Source: Romanomermis culicivorax (taxonomy: Eukaryota; Nematoda; Enoplea; Mermithida; Mermithidae). From it: a DNA stretch of 64,000 nt. The translations under genes and the position numbers were made by a program. This document shows positions 20,936 through 32,129 of the stretch, one piece after another. How positions within the stretch are numbered: the stretch's first letter is position 1; each line of letters begins with the position of its first letter. The notes beneath the pieces were generated by a model. It saw nothing but the letters and a program-made list of their open reading frames with translations, did no database searches and was not told the DNA's origin. The stretch covers positions 1,798,001 through 1,862,000 of the forward strand of contig CAWUHX010000016.1 in the NCBI GenBank assembly GCA_963922205.1, in the 5' to 3' direction.

Positions 20936-21500
20936 CTTCACTTGGTAAGGTACTCCAAGTATGTACTGATATATCTATTAAAAAATCAAATTCAAAAGTT
21001 GAACTGCTAGCAAAATTTTGATTTAGTTTAAAATTGTGTATCTCGCGAGTGACATTGACATTTAAAGAGAGATATTTATCAAAATCTATAGGTGTGATTT
21101 ACCGGCATATTATGTTAAACATCATAGAAAGGGCAAAGTGCAATCAACGAGTCTCAAGTTTTAGTTATTTTAACTCCTCAAGTTTTTGATCATAAGATAA
21201 CCCTGATCTGAAGGCCATTACTCTTTTAGTGAGTTTTCTCTGAATATCTTCCAAATATTGGATGTCAGTAGCAAAATGAGTGTTCCATAGTGTTGTACAA
21301 TATTCCAAAATTGGGTAGATATGTAACAAAAACTCTAGTAAGGTTTCTCTTATTTCTAGAAAAGAAAGATTTTAAAATCAGTGAAGAACGGAAATAAGCC
21401 CTCTTTGCCATAGAACGATAATGTTACCTGGATCAGGATTAATTGGGATACCTAAATCCTTAACCTAGTTGTCGCAGACAGGCACATTTTACTCATTCAT
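20936..21500 (-). pseudogene. LINE 3' fragment (C-terminal part of reverse transcriptase ORF)
   Basis: Reverse translation of the minus strand gives typical post-palm LINE motifs in broken frames: VKDLGIPIN near 21450, then PILEYCTTLWNTHFATDI and LEDIQRKLTKRV between about 21330 and 21200. These match the 'LEY-x-x-x-W...LE-x-VQR' region of CR1/Jockey-like elements. Stops and frame changes show it is dead. A second fragment at 29985-30460 aligns along the same 0.5 kb. Confidence 0.75.
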
Positions 21501-21759
21501 GAGATGTCCAATGATGCAAACTTTCGTAGCAATGAAACACTCATATGATTTCTAAAATGTATTTGAATAATCAAATTGAATATCATGTATTTAAAGGAAA
21601 TGATAATATAGATATAAGAAACTTTTTTGAGTCAAGTGTATTTATTATGTCCGAATTTGAGTTGCCATTTAAATTTCAATGCACAGGGCTAACATATCAT
21701 TCATATAAGTGTCGCACATGCACGACTTACTATTGTTTGTGTATGGCCTATAGTTGGTA
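21501..21759. other. no recognised gene
   Basis: A 72-codon open stretch on the plus strand has no motif. Nothing else is seen. Confidence 0.3.
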
Positions 21760-22060
21760 CTAAGCATTAGGGACGAAGAATTTTTTTCATTTTGTTCTCA
21801 AGAAAACAAGTTTCTTCCTGATTTAACAATCAAATTGAGAGTTGAGCTAACTTTAGGGCTAAATTTAAGTCAGTTCCTGGCTTTCAGCCTAATTATTCTA
21901 TATGAGTTGTTTGTTAATTTTGAGCATGGATTTTTGTAACTAGTGAGTAGACATTTATTTTTCCTTTAAAATTTTCCTTAGGCTTAGGCTTAGGGTACAG
22001 CAGCTGCACCCCAAGGGCGCAGCACTGTTGAGGCTCTTCCAAATAAAGTTGTTAGTTGAA
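21760..22060. repeat. family C repeat copy (inverted)
   Basis: It starts with ACTAAGCATTAGGGACGAAG, the end sequence of the 24475-25888 element, and carries the core CCTTAGGCTTAGGCTTAGGG followed by the AGCAGCTGC..GGGCGCAGC hairpin. It lacks the nested insertions seen there. Confidence 0.6.
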
Positions 22061-22800
22061 ATAGTATCAAGGGTCTTAAAGGAATATAATGGCAGTGGCT
22101 GTTACTGGCCAAGGGATGCTAATTTGCAGGCAAAAAAAGTAAGCAATTTCAGTTTGTCTTTGTTTTTAGGATCCAATGAACTGCAAAACAGCCAAATTTG
22201 ACAGACAACGGGATTAGGAGCATTTTTTGACTCTTGTACTCAAATTTACAAATGTTTTTTATTTTCGTTAAGAATTCGTTTCGACTTCGTTTCTCCACCA
22301 AGAAAAAATCGAATAAGAGAATGAAAAACGACCTTCATCGACCAACTGAAGCACAAATGCTGGTAATGAAGAGTAGTGGAATAGTGATCAGGTAAAAGCT
22401 TTAATGGCAATGTGATGATGCAGCCTGCCTCAGCAGAGGGGGAGGGATGTTGTGAAGAGGGCGTCACACTTCCCTAGGAGGAGAATGTGACGATGCGCAA
22501 AAGGTGCCATCATGCATTTTCCTCTGAATCCGTAGACTTGATGTTGCTCATCCAAGTCACGAGCTCAGACCTGGATTTTTGTGACAGGCACTGCTGCAGT
22601 TGCAACAGGCGATGCAGGGCTGTGCAGTCCCTGGTAGAGAAGCTACCACCCAGTGTGCGAGAACCGTTACAGCAAAAAAAAATTAACTTACATTGATTTT
22701 TTTGCAGATTGACATGTTACAAATAAATGGAATATGAGAAATGTCAGTGCTAATTTTTTTGCACAATTTCAGTGACACTGATTTTTACAAGCATGATTTA
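22061..22800. other. no recognised gene
   Basis: Short open stretches on both strands have no recognisable domain. Confidence 0.3.
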
Positions 22801-22980
22801 TAACTTATTTTGGGTATACTGTAGGATAATATTACCTAGCATACTTTATGCACACAGTATCATCAGCTGTGCTAAATTCCATAGAGCCACTTTGGGTGGA
22901 TTAAGCTACAGAATATAGTCGCTTCACTTTCTCTGCTCTCCCTGCACCTGCATCTATATTTTCCACATGTTCCCTTCAAT
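22801..22980. repeat. leader repeat shared with the 62.2-kb retroelement
   Basis: The order CTTATTTTGGGTA.ACTGTAGGA, then CAGCTGT, then CACTTTGGGTG, then TAGTCGCTT matches 62205-62350 in the same orientation. Both copies lie upstream of DIRS-like coding fragments, so this is likely a terminal or leader repeat of that family. Confidence 0.5.
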
Positions 22981-23220
22981 AGTCTTATTATCGATCCCAC
23001 CCGCCCACCCCATACCTTTCACAATGAAGTCTTTCCCCATTCAAATTGCCTGAACCCTTGGAAATTTACAAATTTAAACGTTTTTCTATCAACTTACGTC
23101 TCAAGTCTGAACGATTCGTACAGCATTGATGTCCTCTGGGACTTCAAATACTATTTCGATTTACACCACACATTTCCACAAATTGTCCCGTTGGGCACAG
23201 TGATATAACTACACCATATT

Positions 23221-24032
23221 TCCAGTGAACCCCTTAGAGTTTGCCGCCTACCTAACTGACGTCGATGCTTTCAGAAGCTGCTCATCTGCAGTTCATGCCT
23301 ACTCCTCTCTTGCTTGGTTTCATAAGCTGGCAAATTTGCATGCTTTTAGCTCAAACTTCCTTTTAAAGTCGATTGGACTCAGTCCGACGTAGTCTGTCAA
23401 TGCAAAGCAACAGGAAGGAACCACTCTCTCCTGAAATCATCAACGAAATCTCCATTCACTGCAGAGACAATCCTAGGCTCACCAACCATCGTCTACTTGC
23501 TATTGTAACTTTAGGCTATCGAGGTTTCCTCCGGATAAATGAAATTCTCAAATTGAGGGCTATGGACATCAGCTTCATTACCTCCAGCTTCAGTGTATCT
23601 ATCCCACACAGCAAAACTGATATTTACAGAGAAGGTAACATAATCTGGATCCCAAAAGTTGTGTCCTTGGCATGCCCTTACAACGCCTTGCTCAATTACT
23701 TCTATTCCGCCAAAATTACGCCAAATTCGAATGAACTTCTTTTTTGTGCCATATTTTGGAAAAACGACAGGAAGGTGCTTAAGAAAGCCCAACCATTGTC
23801 CTACAGCAGATTTAGAGAACAACTTCAAGAAATGTTAACAGCCCTACAGCTGGATGCCAAGAAGTACGAAACACATAGATTGCAGGCAGGAGGAGCAACT
23901 GCAGCAGTAGTTGCAGACATTCCTGATCATGTGATTCAACTACATGGTGGATGGAAAACTGAATACTGTAAAAATATGTACATAAAGAAGAAGACGCAGA
24001 TGAACAGTTTAGCAAAAATTTTTATGCTATAA
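23221..24032 (+). pseudogene. YR: tyrosine recombinase of a YR retroelement, frameshifted
   Basis: The main open frame (23373-24032, TTG-initiated, 219 residues) has Arg54 in GFLRINEIL, His168 in ETHRLQAGGATA, His191 in HGGWK and Tyr203, the layout of recombinases of DIRS-like elements. Position 171, where HxxR should end in Arg, is Gln. An N-terminal core-binding segment (NPLEFAAYL.. to ..SSNFLLKSI) is present at 23228-23370 in another frame, so a frameshift lies near 23365. No RT precedes it. A solo or deleted YR element is likely; a Crypton-like origin is an alternative. Confidence 0.75.
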
Positions 24033-24474
24033 TATAATAATGCAATTAAATTTTTACAGACTTTCCGGGAAGCCCCGGCTATTTTAAGCTGCAACAATTG
24101 GACAAGCACAGCACAATGGGGACGCCACTTTGCAAAACGTTGTACAAATAAGGATAACCCACGGCGTGGAAGCGTGGAATGTTGTAAATAATCGATATGA
24201 TTTCTTTTATCCTATTATGTTCCGTAATTTAGATGTAAATTATTTTATTCTATGTTGAATACTGTGGCTCAATGCCTACCCCACCTAGATTTATACCTAA
24301 TCCAAATAAATGTTTGACACGAGCGTTTGCAAAATAAGTGTTTTATGCGGAGCATTAGAACGTAATGTAATGAAGTTTTGTCATGTTGAATTTAAAACAG
24401 ACAAGTTCGTAATGGAAAATGCATGCTCAACCGATAATACGCATATACTGTATAGTGAATGACGTGTTCGCGTG
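24033..24474. other. 3' flank of YR fragment
   Basis: No gene is recognised. It may include the 3' untranslated part of the YR element. It ends at the GTTCGCGTG target site of the next element. Confidence 0.35.
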
Positions 24475-24665
24475 ACTAAGCATAAGGGAGGGACGAAGTG
24501 TTAGCCCTCTTTTGATTGACCGAAATTACCACCGCCCCCTTGTTGATTGGTCAAATTTTTGACATGTCGAAAATGCATTTTATCCGTTTTAAATGGTTTT
24601 AACTAACAATTTCATTTAGAAGAGCCCCAACAGCACTGCGCCCTTCGGGCGCAGCTGCTGTACCC

Positions 24666-25751
24666 CAGCGTTTTTTTTTGTGCACGGACATTTGTGCCAA
24701 TTGGCACAAAGAGCCAAAAAAATTTGTGCCAATGGCACAAAAAACTTTTTTCAGCCTAAAAACATACCGAAAACTTTTAAAAAGTTTTATGCCAGAAGTT
24801 TGATAAAAACCATACCTGTAAGACCTCTGACCAGTTGGGGGGGGGGGGGTAAATCCGAAATTTGGGGGTTGGGAGGTAGGAAAAAGTCGAAATTTTTCCC
24901 AAAAAAGGCCAAAAAACATACACTTTTTTGCAAATTTTTTTTTTTCCAAACTGTGGGGGGGGAAATGATTTTGGGTATAGGGTTGGCCGAGTTGGGGGGG
25001 GGGGTCCCCCCCCAACCCCCCCCCCAAGTACAGGTATGATAAAAACATAACTAAAGGTTACTTTTGCCGCACTAATTTGCATAAAAAATCGTGCCAACTC
25101 TATTTTATCTTAAGCACGTCGGTGCGATAAGAAAAGCTGATGAAGAAAGCAGTTTATACGATTCGGAAGGAAATCAGATGCTGCGAGAATTCAGATATTT
25201 TTATACAATTTTTCAGGCATTTTATACTTATTTTTCTTTAATTTTCGGCTAGTGTTTTCTTCTTAACACCGATGTATAAATAAATCAAGGATGTCCATAA
25301 TGATTTTTCCTGAAAAAAACTAGAACGGAAGTCACGTCGCGTAAATTCTTGGTTGAAAAATTGCGCCAACAAGGTAAATTTTTCTGTTCGAATCAAACAC
25401 CAAAAATAAAAATTTCGGTTTCCGATCATACTGAATGAACAGTGGAAGTTAACTAATTCATTTTTCAATCATTGACAATCTCAAAGTTTGTTGCGATCAT
25501 TCAAATCTATTATCAAATACAATTCTTTCAGATTCCTGACTCTTGACTAATATTACACTTAAGTAATTGACTCGGCGCGGAGTGCCGAGAAAATTTTGCG
25601 TTTTCAGCTCCTAAAATGACTAAAAATCAAAGAAATTCGGCATTCAACTAGTCAAAAAATTTGTGCCAATTGGCACAAACGCCCAAAATTTTTTGTGCCA
25701 TTCCAATTTTTTTTGCGCCAAAAACCATGTTTTGGCACAAAAAAAACACTG
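24666..25751. mobile_element. hAT-like non-autonomous element nested in the outer MITE
   Basis: It starts CAGCGTTTTTTTTTGTGC and ends with the complement of CAGTGTTTTTTTTGTGCC, with subterminal TTGTGCCAATTGGCAC palindromes. An exact 8-bp duplication CTGTACCC flanks it (24658-24665 and 25752-25759). Uninterrupted family C copies at about 35840 show the empty site. Relatives: 26228-26470 (left part) and 33038-33872. Confidence 0.85.
24811..25038. mobile_element. MITE nested at the third level
   Basis: The element is 228 bp with CATACCTGTA-type inverted ends and an exact 8-bp duplication ATAAAAAC (24803-24810 and 25039-25046). Long G and C runs lie inside each end. A second copy is at 26641-26788, and diverged relatives are near 32820-33000 and 43956-44125. 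Confidence 0.85.
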
Positions 25752-25987
25752 CTGTACCCTAAGCCTAAGCCTAAGGAAAATTTTAAAGGAAAAATTAATG
25801 AAAAATACAAATTAGGCGAAAAATCGTCTGGGGGACGGTAATTTCGGCCAATCAGAAGAGGGCTAACACTTCGTCCCTAATGCTTAGTGTTCGCGTGAGG
25901 GGGTGGGACTCGATTTTCAACCAATCAGAAGAGGGCTATGCCCTTCGTTCGTAATGGTTTGTATATAACCGTTGGTTAGTGGTCCAC

Positions 25988-26060
25988 TCAGCGGTTTTTT
26001 TTGCACAGAGCAACCAAATTTCGGGCTGTGCAACCAACTTTTTCCTGTCAAGCTGGGTTT
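25988..26060. repeat. family A end fragment
   Basis: Left end of the 18503 element (CAGCGGTTTTTTTTGCACAG and following), truncated after about 70 bp. Confidence 0.55.
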
Positions 26061-26227
26061 TTAGGTTTTTAGAGAAAAAAATCATTTTTTCCCATTTTGT
26101 TCTCAGGAATACAAGTTTCGGAACGAGTATATTTTGGCTGACACTCTCAAAAATTTCAAATTGAACTTTTTCTTGTGTTTTGACACTTGAGAAAGCTAAC
26201 CAGCGCATTTTCAAAGCGCGGAATCAT

Positions 26228-26470
26228 CGTTTTTTTGTGCAGCGACATTTGTGCCAATTAGCACAAGAGGCCAAAAAAATATGTGCCAGTGGCACAAACA
26301 ATTTTTTTTTTACTAGAAAAATACTGAAAACTGCGGAAAATTTCTAGGCCAAAGGCTTGATGAAAAAAAGTTAGCGTTTAACGCATTAATTTTTTGTGAA
26401 AATCGTGCCCAACCTATTTTTCAGCTAACCATGTCAGTGAGATAAGAAAATACTGTGCAAAAAAATAGTT
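26228..26470. repeat. left part of the 24666-type hAT element
   Basis: Aligns with 24670-24800 and then 25040-25150, that is without the inner MITE. It carries the TTTGTGCCAATTAGCACA word and is truncated on the right. Confidence 0.6.
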
Positions 26471-26640
26471 GACGACGTCTCAAAAAGAAACAGTATGCTG
26501 AGAAAATTTAAATAACTCTAGAATTGTTTAAGAAGTTCAAATTGATTCAATTTTCGACTACAAATAAGGTAAAGTGGGGGTGACTCTGATCAGAGTATGG
26601 CATCTGATAACTATTTGAGATCAGCAGGTCATTTTTGCTG

Positions 26641-26788
26641 CATACTTGTAAGATCTCCGACCAGTTGGGGGGGAGTCGAAAAAAGTCAAAATTTTTCCCA
26701 AAAAAGGCCAAAAAACATACACTTTATTGCTAATTTTTCAAATTTTTTCCAAACTGGGGGCCCCCCCAACCCCCCAAGTACAGGTATA
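26641..26788. mobile_element. CATAC-type MITE, copy 2
   Basis: The element is 148 bp, flanked by exact TTTTGCTG duplications (26633-26640 and 26789-26796). The host sequence is repeated without the insertion, in inverted orientation, at 29155-29222, giving a paralogous empty site. Confidence 0.85.
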
Positions 26789-26884
26789 TTTTGCTGTGTA
26801 GACAACCTACTAATACACTGTTCGAAGAGAAATCGTTCGCGTTCGGGTCAAATATACGAATAGGAAATATAACCATACATGTAA

Positions 26885-27293
26885 TTGGGGGGAGAAGTGC
26901 TATGGGACCCCCCCCCCCCAGAAATCGTCGACCATATGGCTAGCCATTGGGCGACCCCCCCCCGGATTTTCCAATCCTATGGCTAGCCATATGGTAGTCC
27001 TAGGGACCCCCCATAGTTTTAGTCGGAAAAATACTGAAAAACGTCATTTTTTCCATGAAAAATGTCAATTTTTGAACAAAAAATAGTCAAAAAATGTCAA
27101 TTTTCTCGGCGCTTCGCGCCATAAGTACATATTTTATCATTTTTTAGACAAGAATTACTACTTTTTAAACCGTTTTTCGGACATTTTTCATGGAAAAATC
27201 GAATTTTTTTCCTTCAGGGACCCCTCCCCCCTAAATTTTAGGAATTACTGACCCCCGGCCCCAAAAAAGTGCTCCAACCTCCCCCCAGACTTT
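26885..27293. repeat. G/C-run repeat with a strong hairpin
   Basis: The ends GGGGGGAGAAGTGCT and the complement of GGGGGGAGGTTGGAGCACT suggest a MITE. Inside, ACCATATGGCTAGCCAT (26931) and its inverted copy (26978-26996) form a stem with a short C-rich loop. Confidence 0.5.
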
Positions 27294-27424
27294 TTAATTA
27301 TTACAGGTAAAATGGAAGCACGGAAAGAAACAATGGCGAAATTTGAACGACCGGTTCAAATTCTGCAGGGTTTTTTAATTTAATAGTACTTTAATAATTT
27401 CGATTTTCATCGATTTCTGTGATT

Positions 27425-27830
27425 AGTGAGTAGGCATTTGTTATTCCTTAGAAATTTCCCTTTGGCTTAGGCTTAGGCTACAGTACGCAGTTGAGGCTCT
27501 TCCAAATAAAGTTGTTAGTTTAAATAGTATCAAGGGTCTTAAAGGAATATAGTGTTGAAATTTCCTGTTGAAATTGTGTAGTGGTAAACGCATTAAGTCT
27601 ATAGGTTGGTGGACCAGGTTCGATTTTTGATGTAGGTAGGACTTTTCTGTAGGGACAATGAGTGACATGTATGGAGATTTTATGCAAATGAATTCCTGAA
27701 TGCCATGAGTTCCTGGATTCTCGAACTAATCTGGTTAGCTGACATCTTGAGGAGTCCGAAAATGCCAGTTTGGACCATAATTAGGAAGGGAACCGACTTG
27801 TATAAAAATTCCACTATTTTTGGAACACTT
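27425..27830 (+). mobile_element. tRNA-derived SINE with upstream family C core
   Basis: An A box TGTAGTGGTAA (27577-27587) and B box GGTTCGATTTT (27617-27627) have tRNA spacing. The tail to about 27830 and the upstream core (GGCTTAGGCTTAGG, GAGGCTCTTCCAAATAAAG) are both repeated, inverted, at 35500-35900, where the B box is the better GGTTCGATTCT. Pol III transcription of an ancestor is inferred from the boxes. Confidence 0.7.
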
Positions 27831-28598
27831 TTAAACAAATATGTAAATTTTTACATTTTCGTAAATATGGAAATTTTTCGGCCTAAGCTGTCCTTCCATG
27901 CTTTGAAAACACGCCTATCCTATTCCCCGTGTTGCAAAGTGCTTAACAACCATTAATTTTGAATATTTGAAAAAATATGCAAATTTTTGATATTTTTGAC
28001 ACGTCTTTTCTGAACACTGATATGACAACAGATTTGAAATGAGATCACACAACACAAAAAAAAATCAAATGCTATCGTAAATTTTCAATTCAGGAGACTT
28101 TTTAGCACTATTGGATTCGGTTCTCATAAACTGTTCAATTGAGTTGACTTATTCTAATCGAAAAGCTGATGATTCATATTCAATAAATTTTTATGTTTGA
28201 ATTGTCTTCTGGCTGAAGTTGATTTGATTCGGTAGTCTATTTGAATATTAGGCAGATTTAACTGCTTATGAGTCATGAGCACATATTAGCAGTGCTAGTA
28301 AGCAATACACAGCATTACTTGTAACTGCTCAAGTTTTTGTTATACCTACTGCTCACAGCCATCAGCATTTCGTGAGCTGACTTGAGCAGCCCTAAAATTT
28401 TGAGGGAGACAGCAGACTCACTGAAGAAAGAGGCAGCTGATGGCTTTTTGGGTCCAAAAATGGGCTGAAAATGGACCGCCAAGTATGCTGGTTAAATGGC
28501 TGTAAGAAGTATGAATGTTGAAGAAAGAAACATCAAACTTTTTTTACCCTGCATAGTCACAATTTACAAACTACTCAATGAATAAATGATCTCAGTAA
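27831..28598. other. no recognised gene
   Basis: AT-rich, without convincing frames or repeats that I could pair. Confidence 0.3.
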
Positions 28599-28915
28599 GT
28601 GAAGATGAAAAAATACGTTTCGTTACAAAATGCTGGAGAGCAGCCAAAAATCTGCCATGCAATAATGGTTGAGGGAAGGCAAAACGTGACCTTCGCTCCA
28701 AAAAATTGCCTAGAGAGTACGTTTTTCAAGACAAATAATAGCAAGCAAGCGAATTTTTTTTTCTCATGTTGTAATCAGGTGTTTTCCATTTTGGTGTCCA
28801 CTGCATCATCAGAGCGTAAATTTTCAACATTTGGCTTTGTTCACACCAAGTTGCATAATCGATTGTGATCTGCGTCGGTCAAAAAGCTAGTCTTCATAAA
28901 ATTCAGTGCCAAAAA
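28599..28915 (+). pseudogene. hAT transposase C-terminal remnant
   Basis: The end of the frame reads VFSILVSTASSERKFSTFGF then HTKLHNRL (28779-28865), the dimerisation region conserved in hAT transposases (SSA-x-SER-x-FS then K-x-RNRL). After a TGA at 28866 the reading continues in the same family pattern (KKLVFIKF). Only the last 100 or so codons are left, so it cannot act as a transposase. It may be a relic of the autonomous partner of the many 8-bp-duplication MITEs here. Confidence 0.7.
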
Positions 28916-29552
28916 ATTTTTTGACAGTGCATTATTATATGATTTCATTTTTTATGATAAGGAATCTGTGTATTTTTGCTTAAAATCAAGAAAAATGATC
29001 TGAAAATGTTTTGTTTTATGAAGAATAAAATTTTAGAGATGTTGTATTTGCTTTTCTTTTATACTTAATTCAGAAACCCCGATGAAACCCAGAAAAACTC
29101 ATGAAAAACCCAAATTCGAAATTTTGAAAAAGGGTTTTTTCCCAACTCTGTTTGAGATCAGCACAGCAAAAATGACCTGCTGATCTCAAATATAGTTATC
29201 AAATGCCATACTCTAATCAAAGCATAATACTCTAATCAAAATATAATATTCAAGATTGCCAATTAAACATGAAATAATACGTTTAAGATGATGAAAACTA
29301 TTTTAGATCAAGTGATAACTAAAAGTAGACATGCTTAAAGCCGCGCCTGAGCTTGGTAATAAATAATAATGATTATTAAAGTAATAAATGGCGCGAATCG
29401 CCGGAAAATTTTGAGATTTGGACCTCCTAAAATGCACCAAAATGCATCTTTTCAATATGAAGAAAACCCCAAATTTTGTGGAAAGACCTCAAAAATTTTT
29501 TCCACATTATAGTGCAAATGTGGAAAAAACAGTGAGTTGATCCCGTCAACTG
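28916..29552. repeat. mixed repeats including empty MITE site and family G copy
   Basis: 29155-29222 is the inverted, uninterrupted version of the sequence that hosts the 26641 MITE. 29280-29480 is inverted relative to 39940-40190 and includes TAATAATGATTATTAAAGT and a GGCGCGAATCGCC hairpin. No gene. Confidence 0.55.
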
Positions 29553-29960
29553 CTGGTTTTTTTTGCACAGGTTGCCATGTGCAATTTGAGGAAAAATTTC
29601 GGTTGCACAGATAGATTTTTGGTTGCTCAATCTAAAATCGATAAATTTGCTTAAATTTATTGGAAAACCATCGAAAACAAGTTTTCTTGTATTTCATTCG
29701 ATCCACGTCAGTTTTAAGCATTTAAAACCCAATTTTCTGAATTTTGGAGAGAAAAATGAAAAGATTAATATAACTATAGATTATAGTAATTTGTTCGGTG
29801 CATAGCGCCGAAAATTTTCTCTGCATTTCAATATTCTACAACTCTGGAAAATTAGTCTTTCCACCTTTTATTTCCAAGACAGATGGTTTGATTTCTCAGT
29901 GAATTTAATGAATTTTCAGTCAGTGAGACTAAAATTCAAAAACTAGGCAAGCGATTAAGA
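29553..29960. repeat. family A, right half, inverted
   Basis: Reverse complement of about 18960-19328, beginning TTTTTTTTGCACAGGTTGCC. Truncated where LINE sequence begins. Confidence 0.6.
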
Positions 29961-29984
29961 ATATGGGTCTTTCAACTGACAAGA

Positions 29985-31470
29985 ATTCACTTGGTAAGTA
30001 ATTCCAAGTATGTACTGATACATCTATTTAAAAATTAAATTAAAAAGTTGAACCGCGAGCAAAATTTTGATTCAGTTTAAAATTGTGTTTCTGGCAAGTG
30101 GCATTGACATTTAAAGAAAAATATTTATCAAAATCTAGGTGTGATTTACCACGTATTACGTACCATAGAGAGGGCAAAGTGCTATCTACGAGTCTCAAGT
30201 TTTTGTAATTTTATTTCCTCAAGTCTTTGATCATACGATAACTCTGATCTGAAACTCTTTTAGTGAATTTTCTGTGAATATCTTCCAAATATTGGATGTC
30301 AGTAGCAAAATGACGATTCCGTACTGTTGTACAATATTCCAAAATTGGGCGGACATAATGTAACAGAAGCTTTAATAAGGTTTCTTTTATTTCTAGAAAG
30401 ATTCAAAAATCAGTGCAGAACAGAAGTAAGCCATCTTTGCCATAGAACGATAACCCCTTCCGTAAAAAAAATTACGAAAATACGCTTGTTCACATCCCAG
30501 AATAATTTTTCGTGTTAAGTGACTGCGTCAATCGAATTCCCAATTGTCGAAAACCCCTTCCTCCAAAAATTCACAGAAGTATCCTCATTTACATTAATGA
30601 TGATTTTCTGTGTAAAGTGACCGCGTCTATCGAATTCGCTTCGGTCGAAAACTCTTAAATTAAAAAATGCCAATAAGGCTACTGGTTCAATTGAAACTGC
30701 AAAAAATTCCGGCACCGTATTGCATAATGCTGCAAAAATTAATTTATTTAAAGCCGTAAGTTTACATACATAACAAAATTGCCTAATCTCGCGGTTCTCG
30801 GAACTTTGGACAACCATATAATTGAATGGACACCAAGCCTGTAGCCAGAAATTTTTTTCAGGGGGGCACACATTTTTTTCACACAAATTGCTGTAAAATT
30901 GGCATTTCTGACTTGACTTTCTTATTTTTGACTTGAGTTGGAAAAAAATTTTTTAACACTTCAAACATTTGGGGGGCGTGCCCCCCCTACCCTCCTCCCT
31001 ACAGGCCTGATGGACACCATATTTAAAAAAATAAAAAATCGCATTTGAGATTGCACCCCCAAGATGCTTAGGCCGAAGTATGGAGCTTGGATATGGCAAA
31101 CCCATTGCTGGGCATGGTGGAACTGGGGGGCCTCAAAAAGTGCGTTTTTTGCATGTTTTTTGGGGTTCCATCGAGCACCACTTGCAGATAGAGGCGAAGT
31201 GATAAAAGGCACCCCATAGTTTGCCCCTATGCCCGAAACTATGAAAAAACCAGGTCTCAGCTCTTAGCGTTTTGGCTCTAGAGGGGGGCCATAGGTTGAC
31301 GCTATCGTGCCACCTATAATAAAGATAAGAAAAAGCGTAGGTTCAAGCCCACTCCCCTAAGGTACACCACTGATAACCTTATCTAGTTCAGAGAATGAGT
31401 TATTGATTTTTACTTTTTGACTTCTACCAGGAAGGTAATTCGAAAGCCAGGTAAACAGAGTTCCGGGGAT
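29985..31470 (-). pseudogene. degenerate LINE with MITE insertion
   Basis: On the minus strand, 31470-31330 gives LINE palm motifs (LFTWLSNYLPGRSQKVKINN, then VISGVP and a stop in place of the usual Q, then LFLIFI). 30460-29985 gives the post-palm region, parallel to 20936-21500. The order and orientation fit one element. Between them sit a pair of ~100-bp direct repeats (30455-30660) and the MITE at 30834-31009. Many stops and frameshifts. Confidence 0.65.
30834..31009. mobile_element. 176-bp hAT-like MITE inside the LINE
   Basis: The ends CAAGCCTGTAG and the complement of CAGGCCTGTAG are flanked by exact 8-bp duplications ATGGACAC (30826-30833 and 31010-31017). Confidence 0.8.
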
Positions 31471-31479
31471 CAACTTATA

Positions 31480-31772
31480 GGATCAAACATTTATCCATAA
31501 TTTGTTGATAATTAGAACCTATAAGCACTAACTAGAATGACAGTTTCCAACCGCGCACTAGAATAATATAAGAAATTATAGATGAATTTCGCGCCGGGAA
31601 ATTTTCACTTTTTCCCCATTTTAGACCGCATAAAAATGCATCTCCGGACAATAAACCCTATAAACTAATGAAAAGAGCAGTCAGGCCTCAAGTTGCACTG
31701 TGCAATTTCGCAGAAAAAATTTGGTTGCACAGCCCGAAATTTGGTTGCTGTGCGCAAAAAAAACTGCGTCAA
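31480..31772. repeat. family A, left part, inverted
   Basis: Reverse complement of about 18503-18770, ending GCAAAAAAAACTG. Confidence 0.6.
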
Positions 31773-32129
31773 TATACGGAAGACATTTCCGTATCAACAG
31801 GCACATCAGTATCCGGCGAATATAAAAACATTATTCGCAGTACGGCAAATAGACATTGCCGTTGCTCGGAAGGATCGCCCCTCGTTTTGACACTGAAGAA
31901 GTTACAGTAAATCAATTGCAGACTTAATTGTGACAAAAAATGAACTCCCTAGCAAATCAGCTGAATTCTGTTAATTTCAACATGGATAGAGAATCGATTT
32001 CTAGTTCCCAAAAGAACGACGTCCGAACACATGGTCACAGGCAAAATTATCGAGTATAACTTGGCACTTTTAAAGATGTTATTTTGCGTTTGATAATCCC
32101 TGTATTTTAACCTGATTTGTATTTATAAT
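31773..32129. other. no recognised gene
   Basis: Mostly non-repetitive sequence with no coding signal. Confidence 0.3.

Larger units (their letters stand above)
24475..25888. mobile_element. outer element of a three-level nest (family C MITE)
   Basis: The ends ACTAAGCAT(T)AGGGACGAAG are inverted copies of each other. The element is flanked by GTTCGCGTG at 24466-24474 and 25889-25897, a 9-bp duplication (8 bp if one end base is counted in the element). Without the insert at 24666-25751 it is about 320 bp, with a GC-rich hairpin (GCGCCCTTCGGGCGC) and a TAAGCC tandem core. Confidence 0.8.

Noticed and set aside
31693..31910. Two overlapping 65-80-codon plus-strand frames
   Set aside because: They lie across the end of a family A repeat and have no motif.
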